Source: Cordylochernes scorpioides (Eukaryota; Arthropoda; Arachnida; Pseudoscorpiones; Chernetidae). Taken from it: a DNA stretch of 64,000 bases. A model generated the notes under the pieces. That model made no database searches. It was not told where the DNA came from and saw nothing but the letters and a program-made list of their open reading frames with translations. A program made the translations under genes and the position numbers. Below, in pieces: positions 31,653 to 43,287 of the stretch; position 1 is the stretch's first letter, and each line of letters starts with the position of its first letter. The stretch spans positions 39,842,594 to 39,906,593 of the forward strand of contig CP092877.1 of assembly GCA_030710605.1 (NCBI GenBank). Reading direction: 5' to 3'.

Positions 31653-33099
31653 AAACTTTCAATATTAGCATCCTATGCTGTTTTGTATATAGATAAGTTG
31701 AATTATTTTATCTCATTTTAGTCACCTTTCTTTATTATAAGTAGAACCAGGATTCAAAATAACCATTCCCCTGTGAAGAGTGACAGCAGGTCAATGAAAT
31801 GTCAGGAGTTAAATATATCATTGGTTGATGTGGCTGTGTTTTTCCAAACTTTCTTTATTAACAGTGATTGTGAAAGCTCTCTAGTTTTAAAATGAAATTC
31901 TGAATAAACATACATTTTAAAAATATAATTGATAAAAATTTATAAATATTTAAACGAACTCTTTCGAAGCTACTTTTTATAATTTAAGACTAGTTCTGGA
32001 GACCTTATACTGCAATGATCTTTTTACTGACACGGGATGGCTGGCTCATCATTGGTGAACCCTTCTAGTGGTTTCGTTTGTTTAATCTCTGGACCGTTCT
32101 ACTATAGTATTGGACTTCAAAATGTGTATCAAGAGGTCTGTGTACTGCATAAAGATACTTTTGATAAAGGGCCCTGCTGCAGGTCTTGCGTTCCTCGATT
32201 GGTGCAACATGAAGTTTCGCCTTTTTACGTATTTTAATCTGATTTTTTCATGATAATACGGTAAACGGTGTTGGTTATTGTGGAAATGTTCCTTTGAGAA
32301 GGTGGATTTGATAACCATTTCCTTTATTTTTCTTTAGGTTGGGGTTGAAGGTTTCTTCAGGCACCTTTTTTTTTTCAGAGGATTTTTTTTTTGCTCAATT
32401 TCACAGATATAATTTTTTTCCCTTTATTATGTGCCTGATTGTGTACTTAGTAATATCAATATATTCTTATCTTTCATAATTTTAATAATTTGGGTAAATG
32501 AGTATTTCTCACCGGAAAGTCTGAAAACGTAACGTTTTACAAAATAACTTATAATTTAAACCATTTAAAATATTTCAAAACAGTTTTTTTTTCATAAAAT
32601 ATAAATCAATGCTCTTTATTTTGAATAAATAAAACATCGCTCGAATCACGCGTTTCTTTCGCGAGATACAGCGTTGAAAAATCATTCTTTAAAAAAAGGA
32701 ACACCCTCTGTATATATATATATATATACAGTATATGTATATATACGTATAATTGTTTCAAATACATATAAAAGGAGATTCTCCTGTAACTTTATGTTGT
32801 ATACTGGTTAGAAAATCGGCCCCTGTTACTTAACCAGCTTAAACATCTTTTTTGGAAAATTATACCGATTTCAGGACTTCTCTTGTAGGATGTTATGAAA
32901 TTGAAGCCACCCTTGTACTGATTTAGGGTCATAGCCATGACATGGTATATATGTTGTTGGCTTTTGTCTGAATTTGTCAAAACTGGTGTTATGGTACATT
33001 CTCCACCACTACCTTCATGTTTTGTTCTGAGGTTATAAACAAAATGCATTGTTTTAGTGCATTTTAAAGAGAGAGGTGCCTCTTTTGTTCATATATATA
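31653..33099. other. Intergenic, no feature recognised
   Basis: AT-rich, with a short TA microsatellite near 32711-32750. No convincing reading frame. Confidence 0.5.
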
Positions 33100-33274
33100 C
33101 AGTAGAACCTCCATGAGAGAACACTCACGCTAGAGGACACCTCTCCACAAAGGACAGTTTTTATTTGCAAAATTACCATTTTTACTATTTAGCAACTCTC
33201 CGGTAAGAGGATACCTCTCTCCAAAGGACACTTTGGCTCTGCAATTAGATGTACTTTACAGGGAGGTTCTAATG
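33100..33274. mobile_element. Palindromic MITE, CAGTAGAACCTC family
   Basis: CAGTAGAACCTCC to GGAGGTTCTAATG, TA flanks. Confidence 0.8.
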
Positions 33275-33640
33275 TATAAAATATATCTTGTATAAATCTT
33301 CTCCCTAGGTAAACATTTTAATATTTTTTAAACAGATCATACTAAGAATTTTTTCCTCTATATATAAATAGATTCTGAAAATTTTATCAAAAGTAAATTA
33401 TGACCATTTAAAATTTTTTGATCATGATAAATTGATATTTTATATTGTATGTTTTTTCGTTTTATTTTTAGCTTGCAGAGCTAGTAAATAATGACTAATG
33501 CACATGCAGGGGGTAATATATTATTATGATTATAGTTTTCACAAACAACACACATTTTTCATCTATAAATAAATATTGATACTATATAAATTTTAAATAT
33601 TAAAATTTACAATAAAAATAGTCGAGAATTTTTAAAGTGG

Positions 33641-35166
33641 TGATGTGTTCCCTGGTTTGGATAGATGAAAAGGGAGGATACACGATGTGACTTATTAAAG
33701 TTTCCTTACTTAAGTATATATATATATAGCAATTTAGGCCAACAACCCCATGTATATAACCCGCAGCAAGACCTTAATGTTGTATAATGGTAAATATGAT
33801 GGAATAACGCACTGAAACACATAAAAGTACAAACATCACTAAAACCTGACAGATAATTACCCTCAAAGTAGCCCTAATAAAGTCGTAATTTTGTAACTGT
33901 TGCTGTGTCAATATATCACAGCAAAGATATAGTACACAACTCTATTTCAACAGAGTCGGTTGTTCTATAATTTGTACACTTTGTGAAATTAAGGTGTGGG
34001 GGGTAGTACCATAAGACAAATTATGTATGAAATAGGTAACAGAGGAAACAAGAAAATTTTTCTAGATATTTATTTAAATATCTTAAAATTTGGGAACATG
34101 TCTATACTGACGAGATATGCTATTTACATAGTAAAATTTTAGATAGAGGTGACCTGAAGTTACTTTATAGCCCTTTAGGGCCCATGCGAAATCTAGGTTG
34201 TCTACTACACAAAAGGGGGGGGAACCTAGATCTCCATCTATTCTAGCGGGACAAAATATACGAACCCTAACACTCCTTTTAAGTCACTTAAAGCCCTTTA
34301 GGGCCCATTCAGAATCTAAATAGATTAGCTTCTGTTCGAAAAAAAAAAAAAAAAAAAGAGGGGGGCTAAGCCATAATGACAAGGGGCTTACCTTCTCTCG
34401 AAAGCGGCGGCAAGGTCTGGTCTCCTCTACGTCTCAGGCCCGTCTAAAAATCGTCCTTCTCACTGAGCGACTCCGATCGAATCCCGCCTTTTGGCAAAGA
34501 ACCTTCTTTTATATCATCTCATTCTCCATTTTCATTCGCCGAAAGAAACACCAATCAAAATGGCCAACGGCTCCAGTATCAATTTCATAGACGCCCCAGG
34601 CCTCTCCCCTTCAAAATAGAACATATAGTATTACCAAAACAAAAAAAATCTAAAGAGAGAAACAACCCCTGCGGTAGTGTAAGATTTCAGACTCCAGCCC
34701 CCCGTCTTTCCACATGGGTTGAAATACAATCCTCCCTTTTTCTCGGGATGGTATATATATCGCCCCCCCGTCTTGGCTAAAATTGACCCAGGCCCTTTTT
34801 ACCTGGACTGTAATGTGATGCTTTCCTTTCTCTGGAAGGATATTTTATAAGTTTCAGTCTTTAGAGATCTTCCTTCTCCATTTTTCTCCTTTTTTTTTTT
34901 TTCTGGTCACCTTTACCTAAATTTTTGGTGAGGGGAATATATGTACATATGAAACAACAGTTTCCAGCTCGGAATGTCTCTGGATGTCTTCTTCTTTACC
35001 AGGCATCAGCTTTCGGCATGGAAGTCTGGTGTCACCAAGTGTCTAAGTTTCTGGGCAAAAAAAAATGGTCTGTAAGTCTATGTGGGAGGGAAGCCATGTA
35101 TCCATTTGATTTGATCATACATACGCCTTCTGTTGGGGTATGGTTACAAAAAAACGTGCCCCAACA
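33641..35166 (-). repeat. gypsy 3' LTR
   Basis: On the minus strand it starts TGTTGGGGCACG and ends GGAACACATCA. Confidence 0.95.
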
Positions 35167-35183
35167 ATCCTCCCCCTGCCAAG
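35167..35183 (-). promoter_or_regulatory. gypsy polypurine tract
   Basis: Minus strand GGCAGGGGGAGGAT directly before the 3' LTR, the expected primer for plus-strand DNA. Confidence 0.8.
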
Positions 35184-38100
35184 TAATGGACAAATGCGTT
35201 TGTGCTATTCATTATTCATCTGCCTTTCATCAGTTACTATGAAAGCAGGCCCATTTCTAGCAAAATGCATTTTCCATTACTAGGTGAAGCCAGATGTACC
35301 GAAACCTATAGGGAAGGTAAGGCTAGTCAAAATGATGGTATGCCATTCTAGATGTTTATTATTCCGAACATTAGTGGGCATTGCGCATCCTGGCAAAGGG
35401 GTTTTTATGTGCTATTATTCTGTCAGAACACTGTTATCAAAATAGTTCATGGGGGACAGTCATATCATATGTATGGAAGTAAGCAAGGTCATCTGTCTTA
35501 CCATTCATGGGTATATATACCACCCTTCCACTTTCTTCTTTGGCCTTGAGGAGTAGACCCTCCTTGTGGTAAGTCCTCTCAACCCCATCCTTGCCTCTTG
35601 TGGTGCTGGATTCATTGCTACCTTCTTTCTGCTAACAATACAGTTAGAACATTTCCCTATTACATATTATATATAAAAATTTGGGCGCCAAGGAGTCGTT
35701 TAGAAATAACTGACTAGTCCAACTCCTAAAACATGCCAGCATCTTTATTTAAGTACCAATCAAGACATTCGTGTGGTATAGTTATACATATACAATCAAA
35801 GGAAAGGATAATTATAGTTAGCTGAAAGAAATATCTTGATACATAATGATTAGCCTATGACATGATGACTTTTGCTAAATAAAAAAAAAAAAGGTTACAG
35901 AAAACAAATTGTGAAAGTAATTATTAAATAAGGCACGAAATATGTAATGATAAAATGAATCCTTCCATGTTATATGATGGGTATAATATATATATTGAAG
36001 AAAACACGTATCATGCAGATAGTGATTAAATATGATAAAAATCATCCCATGATAGATGATAAAGAAAACTACTACAAAATTATATATGATGACAAAATAT
36101 ATATACTTATACAAGTAAGGCGGATAAAAGACAATAAGGATAAAATAGATCATGCCTTAAGGGAAGAATAAGCCATGACAACATGTTAAAAAAAATCGCA
36201 ACATGGCCGGTAAATATTACTAATATCATGAATATCAAAGGAAATAAAATAGTTGAAATGAATAGCATATGATTATAATATAATATATATGATATAAAAT
36301 AATAACATATTCAATTAGAAAATGAAAACACATTATATATATTTGTGCGCTGAAGGTTCAAGGTTTAGTATCTCAGTTAAGTTTTTCAATCTTATTCAGT
36401 CTGGAATCACGAGTTGGTCACTGGGTAATATTCGTCTATCCCGATCCTACTGGAGGGTGTGTTTTCTCTTATGTGTTAGATTCCTCTGTTACAATACTCT
36501 CAACTCAGATGGGTACGTCATTTAGAATCTTGGTCAAATGGAATATATCCCAGACCTCTATTAAACTACACAGTCCATTTAAATCTAGGGTGACAACCGT
36601 ATGAAGAAAGCTCTCTGTTTGACAGAGAAACTAATCAACTTCTCCCATTTTGTTTGTGACTCCGTTTACCTTGTCTCTGGGGTGTGTACAGTTCAGCTAC
36701 CTCCCCCTTCCAAGAAATTCATATTACTTTCATCTACTAATATACCCTCTATTCATTGACCTGAATCCTACAAATCTACATCTTATAAATTTGAATTTTA
36801 TCAATCTGAAATTTTGGTTCTTTTACAAATTCCTTCAGAATTCTACTCCCTGTATAACTGCTCTTAATTCTACTGTCCTCAATACAACACTTCTAAAACT
36901 CTGACTCATTGGCTCGTTCTGGCGTCTCGTTCGCGGTCCTTATAGTTAACTAATACTTTAAAATCTTATCCTATCATGAAACGAGTTTAAACTCGTTGAA
37001 GGTCCTAATAATTACTTATTTTGCCTCTCGAATCGGTCTTATACTCGAATTCATTCCAACAAAACGTATGGCAGGGCGAATCCTTTATTAGAAGAAACTT
37101 CCGCTAGCTATGGGGAATCAAACTGGTACCAAAAAAAATTCAGTAGACGGAAACACTTCGTCTAGAATAACTGGGCAATCTCTGCCTACATGCCAATCTT
37201 ACAGGACCTCCCATCTAGAACACCCTCGCTCCAGCCACGCTAAAAGCGTCGAAACTACGGTGTCAGATCGGTTACCCAAGGTCGCGCCGTTATACCCCAG
37301 GCTATACGGCATGGCAAAACAAATCCCCCATCCTGCATAAAATTCAATCTATACCTCTTCGTTCCCTCTAATGAGGGGAAGTTTTGTGGGTTTCCTGGTC
37401 TGATCATAACCTCCCACAACCTTCCAGTCTGAGAATCAAGATATGATCATTATCTACGACTCTTAAAATTCAAGTTGATATAATGAAATAGAGTAACTGA
37501 TTACCCTAATAAAAGAAATCAATATTTGCACTCCTCTAAAAGGAGACCTAACAAAGTGGAGCGAATATTTTCCTAACAATAGATAGAGTTGTAGTTGTCC
37601 TGTTTGAGGCTTCTCGGTCCTAACAAAATTCGAAATAAAAAGTAAAATAAAATTAAAATCGATCCTATTAAAGTCCTTTAACCCTATTCTAATGTATTTT
37701 GGGCTCACAATATAATAGTTTTTAACCTTTTTCTACATTCATTGCACCAATTCATTCATACACCCTCCCCCCTATCATTCGCGGTACGCATACAAACTAA
37801 GGTTGAAAGCTGCTACAAAGGCCAAAATACTCATTTATCTATATCAATAGATCCTAACAAATGATAACATCTTTCAGGACACAATGTGAAATCAAATAAA
37901 ATAATAAAATTAAAACAAGTTGGGAACTAAAGCCCTAGGTTACTCAAAAGAAAATGCCTCTGTACAAGCTCTATATATACTAATACTTTATACTCGATAA
38001 ATGATTGTTAACAATAATTGTTAACAATTCTAAATAATCTGGAAGCTAACCTACCAAAAAAAAAATCAGTGTAACTTCAAAAACTGCCCTTGCCTCGACA

Positions 38101-38842
38101 CTAAGCGACTTTTCACGACAATTCTATAAAGACATACACAAATATAAGGGCGAATAAAGAACCATTAAACGTGACACCTCATAAAAGCGGATTGAGTCAT
38201 TCCCCTAGCCACCGTGGGTGAAGTCACTTTCTTCTTACTTCCTCGTGCGTCCGCCCCCTTTGCAGTAGTCCGACCTCAGCACTCTATTGAAAGATGGATT
38301 TATAGGGTTTATGATTCACTACCCAACACTAACATTCTCAAGTGCTTTCCAAGGATCAACTACAGTCTGGGCCTACTTAACTTCTACCCCTGGCTTAGGG
38401 TCCCTATACTTCACAACTTTACTCTGAAAGATTGACCTTTCATGTCCTCATTAGAAACCTATTTCAAAGCTACTACCTGAAGGCCAGGGATTATAGGGTT
38501 TCTGAATTACCCAACACAAGCCATAGGATGCCTATTAGGTTTGTTGTTTTAGACATAGCCCCCCCTCTAAGTTGTGATTTCCTACACCTTCCTTCACCTA
38601 TTACTCCTGGTAATAACTAAAATTTCAGATTTACACTAAATAGTTAATTCACAATGGTATACATTATTCTCATTGGTCTTCGAAACTCGGGTTTTAACAA
38701 GAAATAGTTTGTATTAAAAAAAAAAGGAATCCTAATGAAGCTCTACTTTAAAAAAAAAAAAGGTTTAAAAAAAAAAAAGGCTGAAATCTCTAAACTTCTC
38801 ATTCTATCGAGCTGATTCTCCGTACACACTCCAAAATCCTAG
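35184..38842 (-). other. gypsy 3' untranslated region
   Basis: 3.66 kb between integrase and the polypurine tract. Only short frames; no membrane or envelope-type protein recognised. Confidence 0.6.
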
Positions 38843-40378
38843 TTAGAGGCGACAGTCTAAGCAGAATTTACACTGTGTGGGCCTTTTTACCCTTGTAGAC
38901 CTGCGTAAAGTTAAACTGTTCACACTAACTCTGTCAACTTCCCCTCGTCTCATTACTTCTGAGTTCGCTCTGGTTGTCACCCCTTGTGGAACCACTACAT
39001 TAACAGACCTATTAGGGAGATAAGCTGGACCTGTAAGATGAATCCAATGATCTTCATCACTGGAACTTTGACTTGAATTACCATCACTAGTCTCCTCCTC
39101 CTCTGTGGGGAAAATCCTAATTGGTATATGGTATTGTTTTAACCTATCTATATGGTATTTATCCAAATTCCCAGTTTCTAGATTCTTCAAGAGATATACA
39201 GTATCACCAGCTCTTTTTAGTACCTCATATGGACCCCCATACCTTGGCTCAAATTTGTGACGCCCCTTCGTCTCATGCATTCTCTCCACTAGGACTAAGT
39301 CCCCGTTATTGAAAGTTCTCAGCCTTTTGTTTTCGAACTTAATCCTAGCTTCTTCCTGTTCATTCAAGTAGGTTTCCCTTACTACCTCTCTTATCTTCTC
39401 GACCTCCTCTGTTAGTTCCCGCTCGTAGAAGGCTGCCGTTTGAGCAATCAAATCTTCGCTTACAGGACTTTGTCCCGCTTCCTGAAAGGGTTGTGGGAGC
39501 CTCAGCTCATGTCCGAAGACGAGTTTCGCTGGCGTAAATCCTGTACTAGAATGTTCAGTGGTTCTGATAGCTAAAGCTACCATGGGTAAGATGTCATCCC
39601 AATTAGAACCTGCCTCACACCTACGCAAAGATTCAATTACTGTTCTGTTGAGCCTTTCTACAGCGCCATTACTTTGAGGTCTCCAAGCAGTGGTGTTCAC
39701 TGCACTTACCCCCATGGCCTTGCAAATCCCTTTGAAAATACAGCTAATGAATGCCGAACCTCGGTCCGAAAGTATAGTTTTCGGTACTCCAAAGATAGTA
39801 ATTACGCTTTCCAACAGCGCTTTAACCACTGTACTGGCACACTGGTCTCTTGTAGGTATTAAAATAGGGAATTTGGTAAATAAATCGACTATGGTCAGGA
39901 TGCTAGAATGTCCTTTGGAAGTCTTCTCTAAGGGCCCTATGAAGTCTAGAGCAAGATGCTCAAATGGTTTTCCAGGCCTGAAGTGGGGAGCATTACCAGC
40001 CTTGGTTACACCTTGATTTGAGAGCTGGCAACCCTCGCATCTGTATATATAGTTTCGGACCTGTGTCCTCATACCCGGCCAATAATAATCGTCCTTCAGC
40101 CTTCTCATTACCTTCTTGACCCCAAAATGACCTCCCGTCGGAACGTCGTGGTGATATTTAATCACCATCTCCCTAATGTCTGACGGAACCACCTTCACCC
40201 AGATACCCCCACTGTTCTTAGACACGAGGTAACCCTCGTGCATTTTATAATCCTTATTTTTATAAGTTACAGTCTCGGTAGACCGTCTGTCACCTATTAG
40301 TTTCAATAAGGGGGCCCATTTCTTGTCCTTAAGCAAACCTTCCCACGTCCGATCACTATCTATCAAGGGGGGGCCCAC
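38843..40378 (-). CDS. gypsy integrase
   Basis: 511-residue frame. The N-terminal zinc-binding HHCC is visible (HHDVPTGGHFG, then CEGCQLSN). The core DDE residues lie in LALDFIGPL, ILSDRGSAF and PQSNGAVERLNRT. A GPY/F-type module (RYGGPYEVL) follows. It joins the DNA copy to the genome. It overlaps the RT frame by 23 bases in a different frame at a run of seven G on the plus strand (near 40370), so pol is split there by a one-base change or an assembly error. Confidence 0.93.
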   Translation of the reverse strand: MGPPLIDSDRTWEGLLKDKKWAPLLKLIGDRRSTETVTYKNKDYKMHEGYLVSKNSGGIWVKVVPSDIREMVIKYHHDVPTGGHFGVKKVMRRLKDDYYWPGMRTQVRNYIYRCEGCQLSNQGVTKAGNAPHFRPGKPFEHLALDFIGPLEKTSKGHSSILTIVDLFTKFPILIPTRDQCASTVVKALLESVITIFGVPKTILSDRGSAFISCIFKGICKAMGVSAVNTTAWRPQSNGAVERLNRTVIESLRRCEAGSNWDDILPMVALAIRTTEHSSTGFTPAKLVFGHELRLPQPFQEAGQSPVSEDLIAQTAAFYERELTEEVEKIREVVRETYLNEQEEARIKFENKRLRTFNNGDLVLVERMHETKGRHKFEPRYGGPYEVLKRAGDTVYLLKNLETGNLDKYHIDRLKQYHIPIRIFPTEEEETSDGNSSQSSSDEDHWIHLTGPAYLPNRSVNVVVPQGVTTRANSEVMRRGEVDRVSVNSLTLRRSTRVKRPTQCKFCLDCRL

Positions 40379-41963
40379 GATTTTTAATTACTGCGGCCAC
40401 AACTCTCTTATCTCGTGATGGTTCAGGATCATCCTCACACGGGAACCTACTGAGGAAGTCGGCTACCGTGTTTTCTTTCCCCGTGACATACACAAATGTC
40501 ACATTGAAGTCTTGGATGATCTCTGCCCATCTAGACAATCGAGCGTTCTTATAATCAGACCCCTTGTTATAAGTGATCGGTTTGTGATCGGTATGCACCT
40601 CAACCTTACTGCCCGCCAGGAGGTGTTTAAAGTGCTGCAGAGACAACACTACGGCATAAGCCTCCTTTTCGATTGTGGAATAGCGAGTTTCGGGGCCTAT
40701 CAACCGTTTGCTATAGTAAGCTATTGGCTTGACAACCCCGTCTATCTCCTGTTGGAGACAAGCGCCAACCGCTATTCCACTGGCGTCTGTATTGAGGATA
40801 AATGGTCGCCCTATCATTGGATGAGCCAGTAAAGGCTCACTGGTTAGTACTTGTTTTATGGTCTCAAAGGCTGTCTGCTCTATTGTACCCCAAGTGAATC
40901 TTCGCCCCTTTCTCAATAAGTTACTTAGTGGAGCTAGGAGTTCACCTGCGTTGGGTATGAAGCGCCTGTAGTAGTTTACAGTACCCAAAAGACTTCTGAC
41001 CCCCCTGATGTTGTGGGGACGTTTCAAATCCCTGAGAGCCGCGACATTATCCCACATGGGTTTTATCCCATCCTGATCAATTACATGACCGAGGTAATCT
41101 ACAGAGCCCTTGAAGAAATAACTCTTCCCACGCCTAGCCTTTAGATTAAAGCGACTCAGGCGTTCGAGTACAGCGGCAAGGTCCGCCACATGCTGCTCAT
41201 GAGAGTCGCTGTAGACGATGACATCATCGATGTACAAACGAACGCATTTATACAACAAATCCCCTAGGACCAAATTCATGGCCCATTGGAAGATCTGAGC
41301 TGAGTTCTTCGCTCCTTGTGGTAGACGTGTGAAACGATATCTCCCCCAGGGCAGAGAGAAAGTGAAATAATCTCTATCACCCTCCGGGATGCGAATCTGG
41401 AAAAATCCAGAGGTCAAGTCTAATGTGCTGAAGACCTTTGCGCCTGCAAAAGCACGCAGGTTGTCTTCAACGCGAGGTATTGGGAACGGGAAGAATTCTG
41501 TCACCTCATTAATTAATCGCAGGTCCATTGTAATGCGGACGCTGCCGTCTGTTTTAGCAACAGGGAATAGGGGAGAATTCCATAAGGATGTACTCCCCTC
41601 GATAATTCCAGCTTCTTCCAATTCGTCTACTAAGGCCTTCACCTTTGAGACCAGCTTATTTGGGATCGGATACTGACGTCTATAGACTGGCTTTCCAGTC
41701 AGTATCTTTAACTTAGGGGCAATGATGGTTGACCCATCGCCCATATCGGAGATGTCGTCACAGAAACAGTGACTATATGCCCTAAGGACGTCTTCCCCTG
41801 TCCTGATTTTATGTAGAGGTATACTGGGTGGTCTGACAGGCACCTCACTGGCCTGTAACGAGGACAGGAAGGCCGACTTAGTCGGTTCTTCGACCTGCTC
41901 AAAGTCTGATCTGACGCTTCCATCATGGTTGAGAGTGAGTCTTAGAGCCTTGAATCCTGGCAT
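40356..41963 (-). CDS. gypsy reverse transcriptase and RNase H
   Basis: 535-residue frame. RT motifs: LDLTSGFFQI, LPQGAKNSAQIFQ and the catalytic box YIDDVIVYSD. RNase H motifs: ILNTDASGIAVGACL and HTDHKPITY. It copies the element's RNA into DNA and removes the RNA strand. The frame opens with the protease's last part (ILGMPGF at its start), so the true polyprotein begins further upstream. Confidence 0.95.
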   Translation of the reverse strand: MPGFKALRLTLNHDGSVRSDFEQVEEPTKSAFLSSLQASEVPVRPPSIPLHKIRTGEDVLRAYSHCFCDDISDMGDGSTIIAPKLKILTGKPVYRRQYPIPNKLVSKVKALVDELEEAGIIEGSTSLWNSPLFPVAKTDGSVRITMDLRLINEVTEFFPFPIPRVEDNLRAFAGAKVFSTLDLTSGFFQIRIPEGDRDYFTFSLPWGRYRFTRLPQGAKNSAQIFQWAMNLVLGDLLYKCVRLYIDDVIVYSDSHEQHVADLAAVLERLSRFNLKARRGKSYFFKGSVDYLGHVIDQDGIKPMWDNVAALRDLKRPHNIRGVRSLLGTVNYYRRFIPNAGELLAPLSNLLRKGRRFTWGTIEQTAFETIKQVLTSEPLLAHPMIGRPFILNTDASGIAVGACLQQEIDGVVKPIAYYSKRLIGPETRYSTIEKEAYAVVLSLQHFKHLLAGSKVEVHTDHKPITYNKGSDYKNARLSRWAEIIQDFNVTFVYVTGKENTVADFLSRFPCEDDPEPSRDKRVVAAVIKNRGPPLDR

Positions 41964-42370
41964 ACCTAGGATTCCATCAAAGCCTAGCCCACCTAGATGG
42001 CAGTATTCAATGTTGTTTTTACTTCCCTGATGGGGTTTCCCCTGATATAGGCCCTAACCTCTATTAACTCACTCCCCAGTGACCTTAACTCACTCCCACT
42101 AATCCCCTTAAGGAAGGTGGGTTTACCCAAACCTTCAGCGCTAATATCCAAGGAATCTATATTTACAATGTTGGCCTCTGAGCCTGTATCGATAATTAGT
42201 CTGATAGTCCTATTACTCAGAGACCAACCTTTATCTACAAATGTACAAGTGATTACAGGTAGGCCGGCTAGAGTTCCCCCATTCTCTGCTTTGAGGCAAG
42301 CCGGACCTATTTTTTTGTCATGGCTGTGCAAATTCTTGCCATGTGGCCTGTCTCCCCGCATCTGAAGCAC
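41964..42370 (-). pseudogene. gypsy aspartic protease, frameshifted
   Basis: The active site IIDTGSEANIV is in the frame 41993-42370, which stops at a TAG. The flap-side motif GLGFDGILGMPGF continues in another frame just downstream. A single indel near 42000 therefore breaks the protease. The frame overlaps the end of gag, consistent with gag-pol frameshifting in the family. Confidence 0.85.
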
Positions 42371-43287
42371 CTGATGGGTGTCCGCGTTGCTTCGGGGCCC
42401 TCATACCCCCTTGGCGCTCCTCCCTTGGTTGTTGTTGGAGGGCCTTCCTTGCGCTGTTCTTGTGGGGCTCTACCGTTGGGGTTCTGTCGGGGTCTCTCCT
42501 GCCTGGTCCCTTGTATAGTGGGCTGGTTGTTCTGAGCGGAACCTCCTCTCCGCTGGAAACCTCTGGCCTGGTTGGTGTCCCACCTGTTTCCCATATTCAT
42601 CCTGGGTTGCTCCCTGTGGGTCCTCCTCAGGTCCTGGTTTTCCGTCTCCAGGTTCTTTAACTTGGATTCCAGCCGGGCCATCTGGCTCGTCAACTCCCTC
42701 AACTTCCTGGCACTCCCCTCTTCATCTTCCATTTGGCATCTGGAGTACTCGTCATCCCTTTCTTCGATCTGGTGGAGACTGCTCACAACCACCTCCCATG
42801 ACTCGTTCTGGAGTTGGTGGGCTCTCTGCCACAGGTTTGGACAGAGTCCAGTGAGGAAGATATCAGCGACCTCAGTGATGTCGATCCTCAGGCCATCTGA
42901 CTCGGCTTCTGAGGCAAGGCTCCGCACTCTGTTCGCGTATTCCTTAACCTTTTCTCCGGGCCTTTGTCTACAGGAGAAGAACTTCTTCCTGGCTTCTCTC
43001 TTGGGGGCCCTCCTGGAGAATCTCTGTTCCAGGTTTTCCTTTAATTCGTTGTATCCCAGTTTGATCTGGGAGGCCTGGAGGGCGAACTCTCTCGCAGCTC
43101 CTCGAAGGTGATTGTCCAGGAGGATCCTCCTCCTAGAATCATCCAGGGCTTTCACATCGTAGACCAATTCGAAGTCCCGGATGAACTTGTCGAATGGTAT
43201 GAGCCCATTTCCCTCAAACTTCTCCAAATGGTATAGCGCAGACGGCAACGGCGTCTGGCTGGGTGAGGGGTCATCTCCAGGGTGCAT
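42307..43287 (-). CDS. gypsy Gag
   Basis: 326 residues: a retrotransposon Gag capsid region with FFSCRQRPGEKVKEYANRVR, a coiled-coil stretch (LESKLKNLETENQDLRR), a basic Arg/Gly/Pro-rich region, and one CCHC knuckle (CFRCGETGHMARIC) near the end. It forms the particle and packages RNA. Start ATG at 43287. Confidence 0.93.
   Translation of the reverse strand: MHPGDDPSPSQTPLPSALYHLEKFEGNGLIPFDKFIRDFELVYDVKALDDSRRRILLDNHLRGAAREFALQASQIKLGYNELKENLEQRFSRRAPKREARKKFFSCRQRPGEKVKEYANRVRSLASEAESDGLRIDITEVADIFLTGLCPNLWQRAHQLQNESWEVVVSSLHQIEERDDEYSRCQMEDEEGSARKLRELTSQMARLESKLKNLETENQDLRRTHREQPRMNMGNRWDTNQARGFQRRGGSAQNNQPTIQGTRQERPRQNPNGRAPQEQRKEGPPTTTKGGAPRGYEGPEATRTPIRCFRCGETGHMARICTAMTKK

Noticed and set aside
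35184..38842. Envelope gene after integrase
   Set aside because: Only short frames are present, without signal peptide or transmembrane pattern.
40356..40378. Programmed frameshift between RT and integrase
   Set aside because: RT and integrase are normally in one frame in gypsy; a seven-base homopolymer makes an indel or assembly error more likely.
42572..43111. 179-residue plus-strand frame
   Set aside because: It lies antisense to the well-supported gypsy gag gene.
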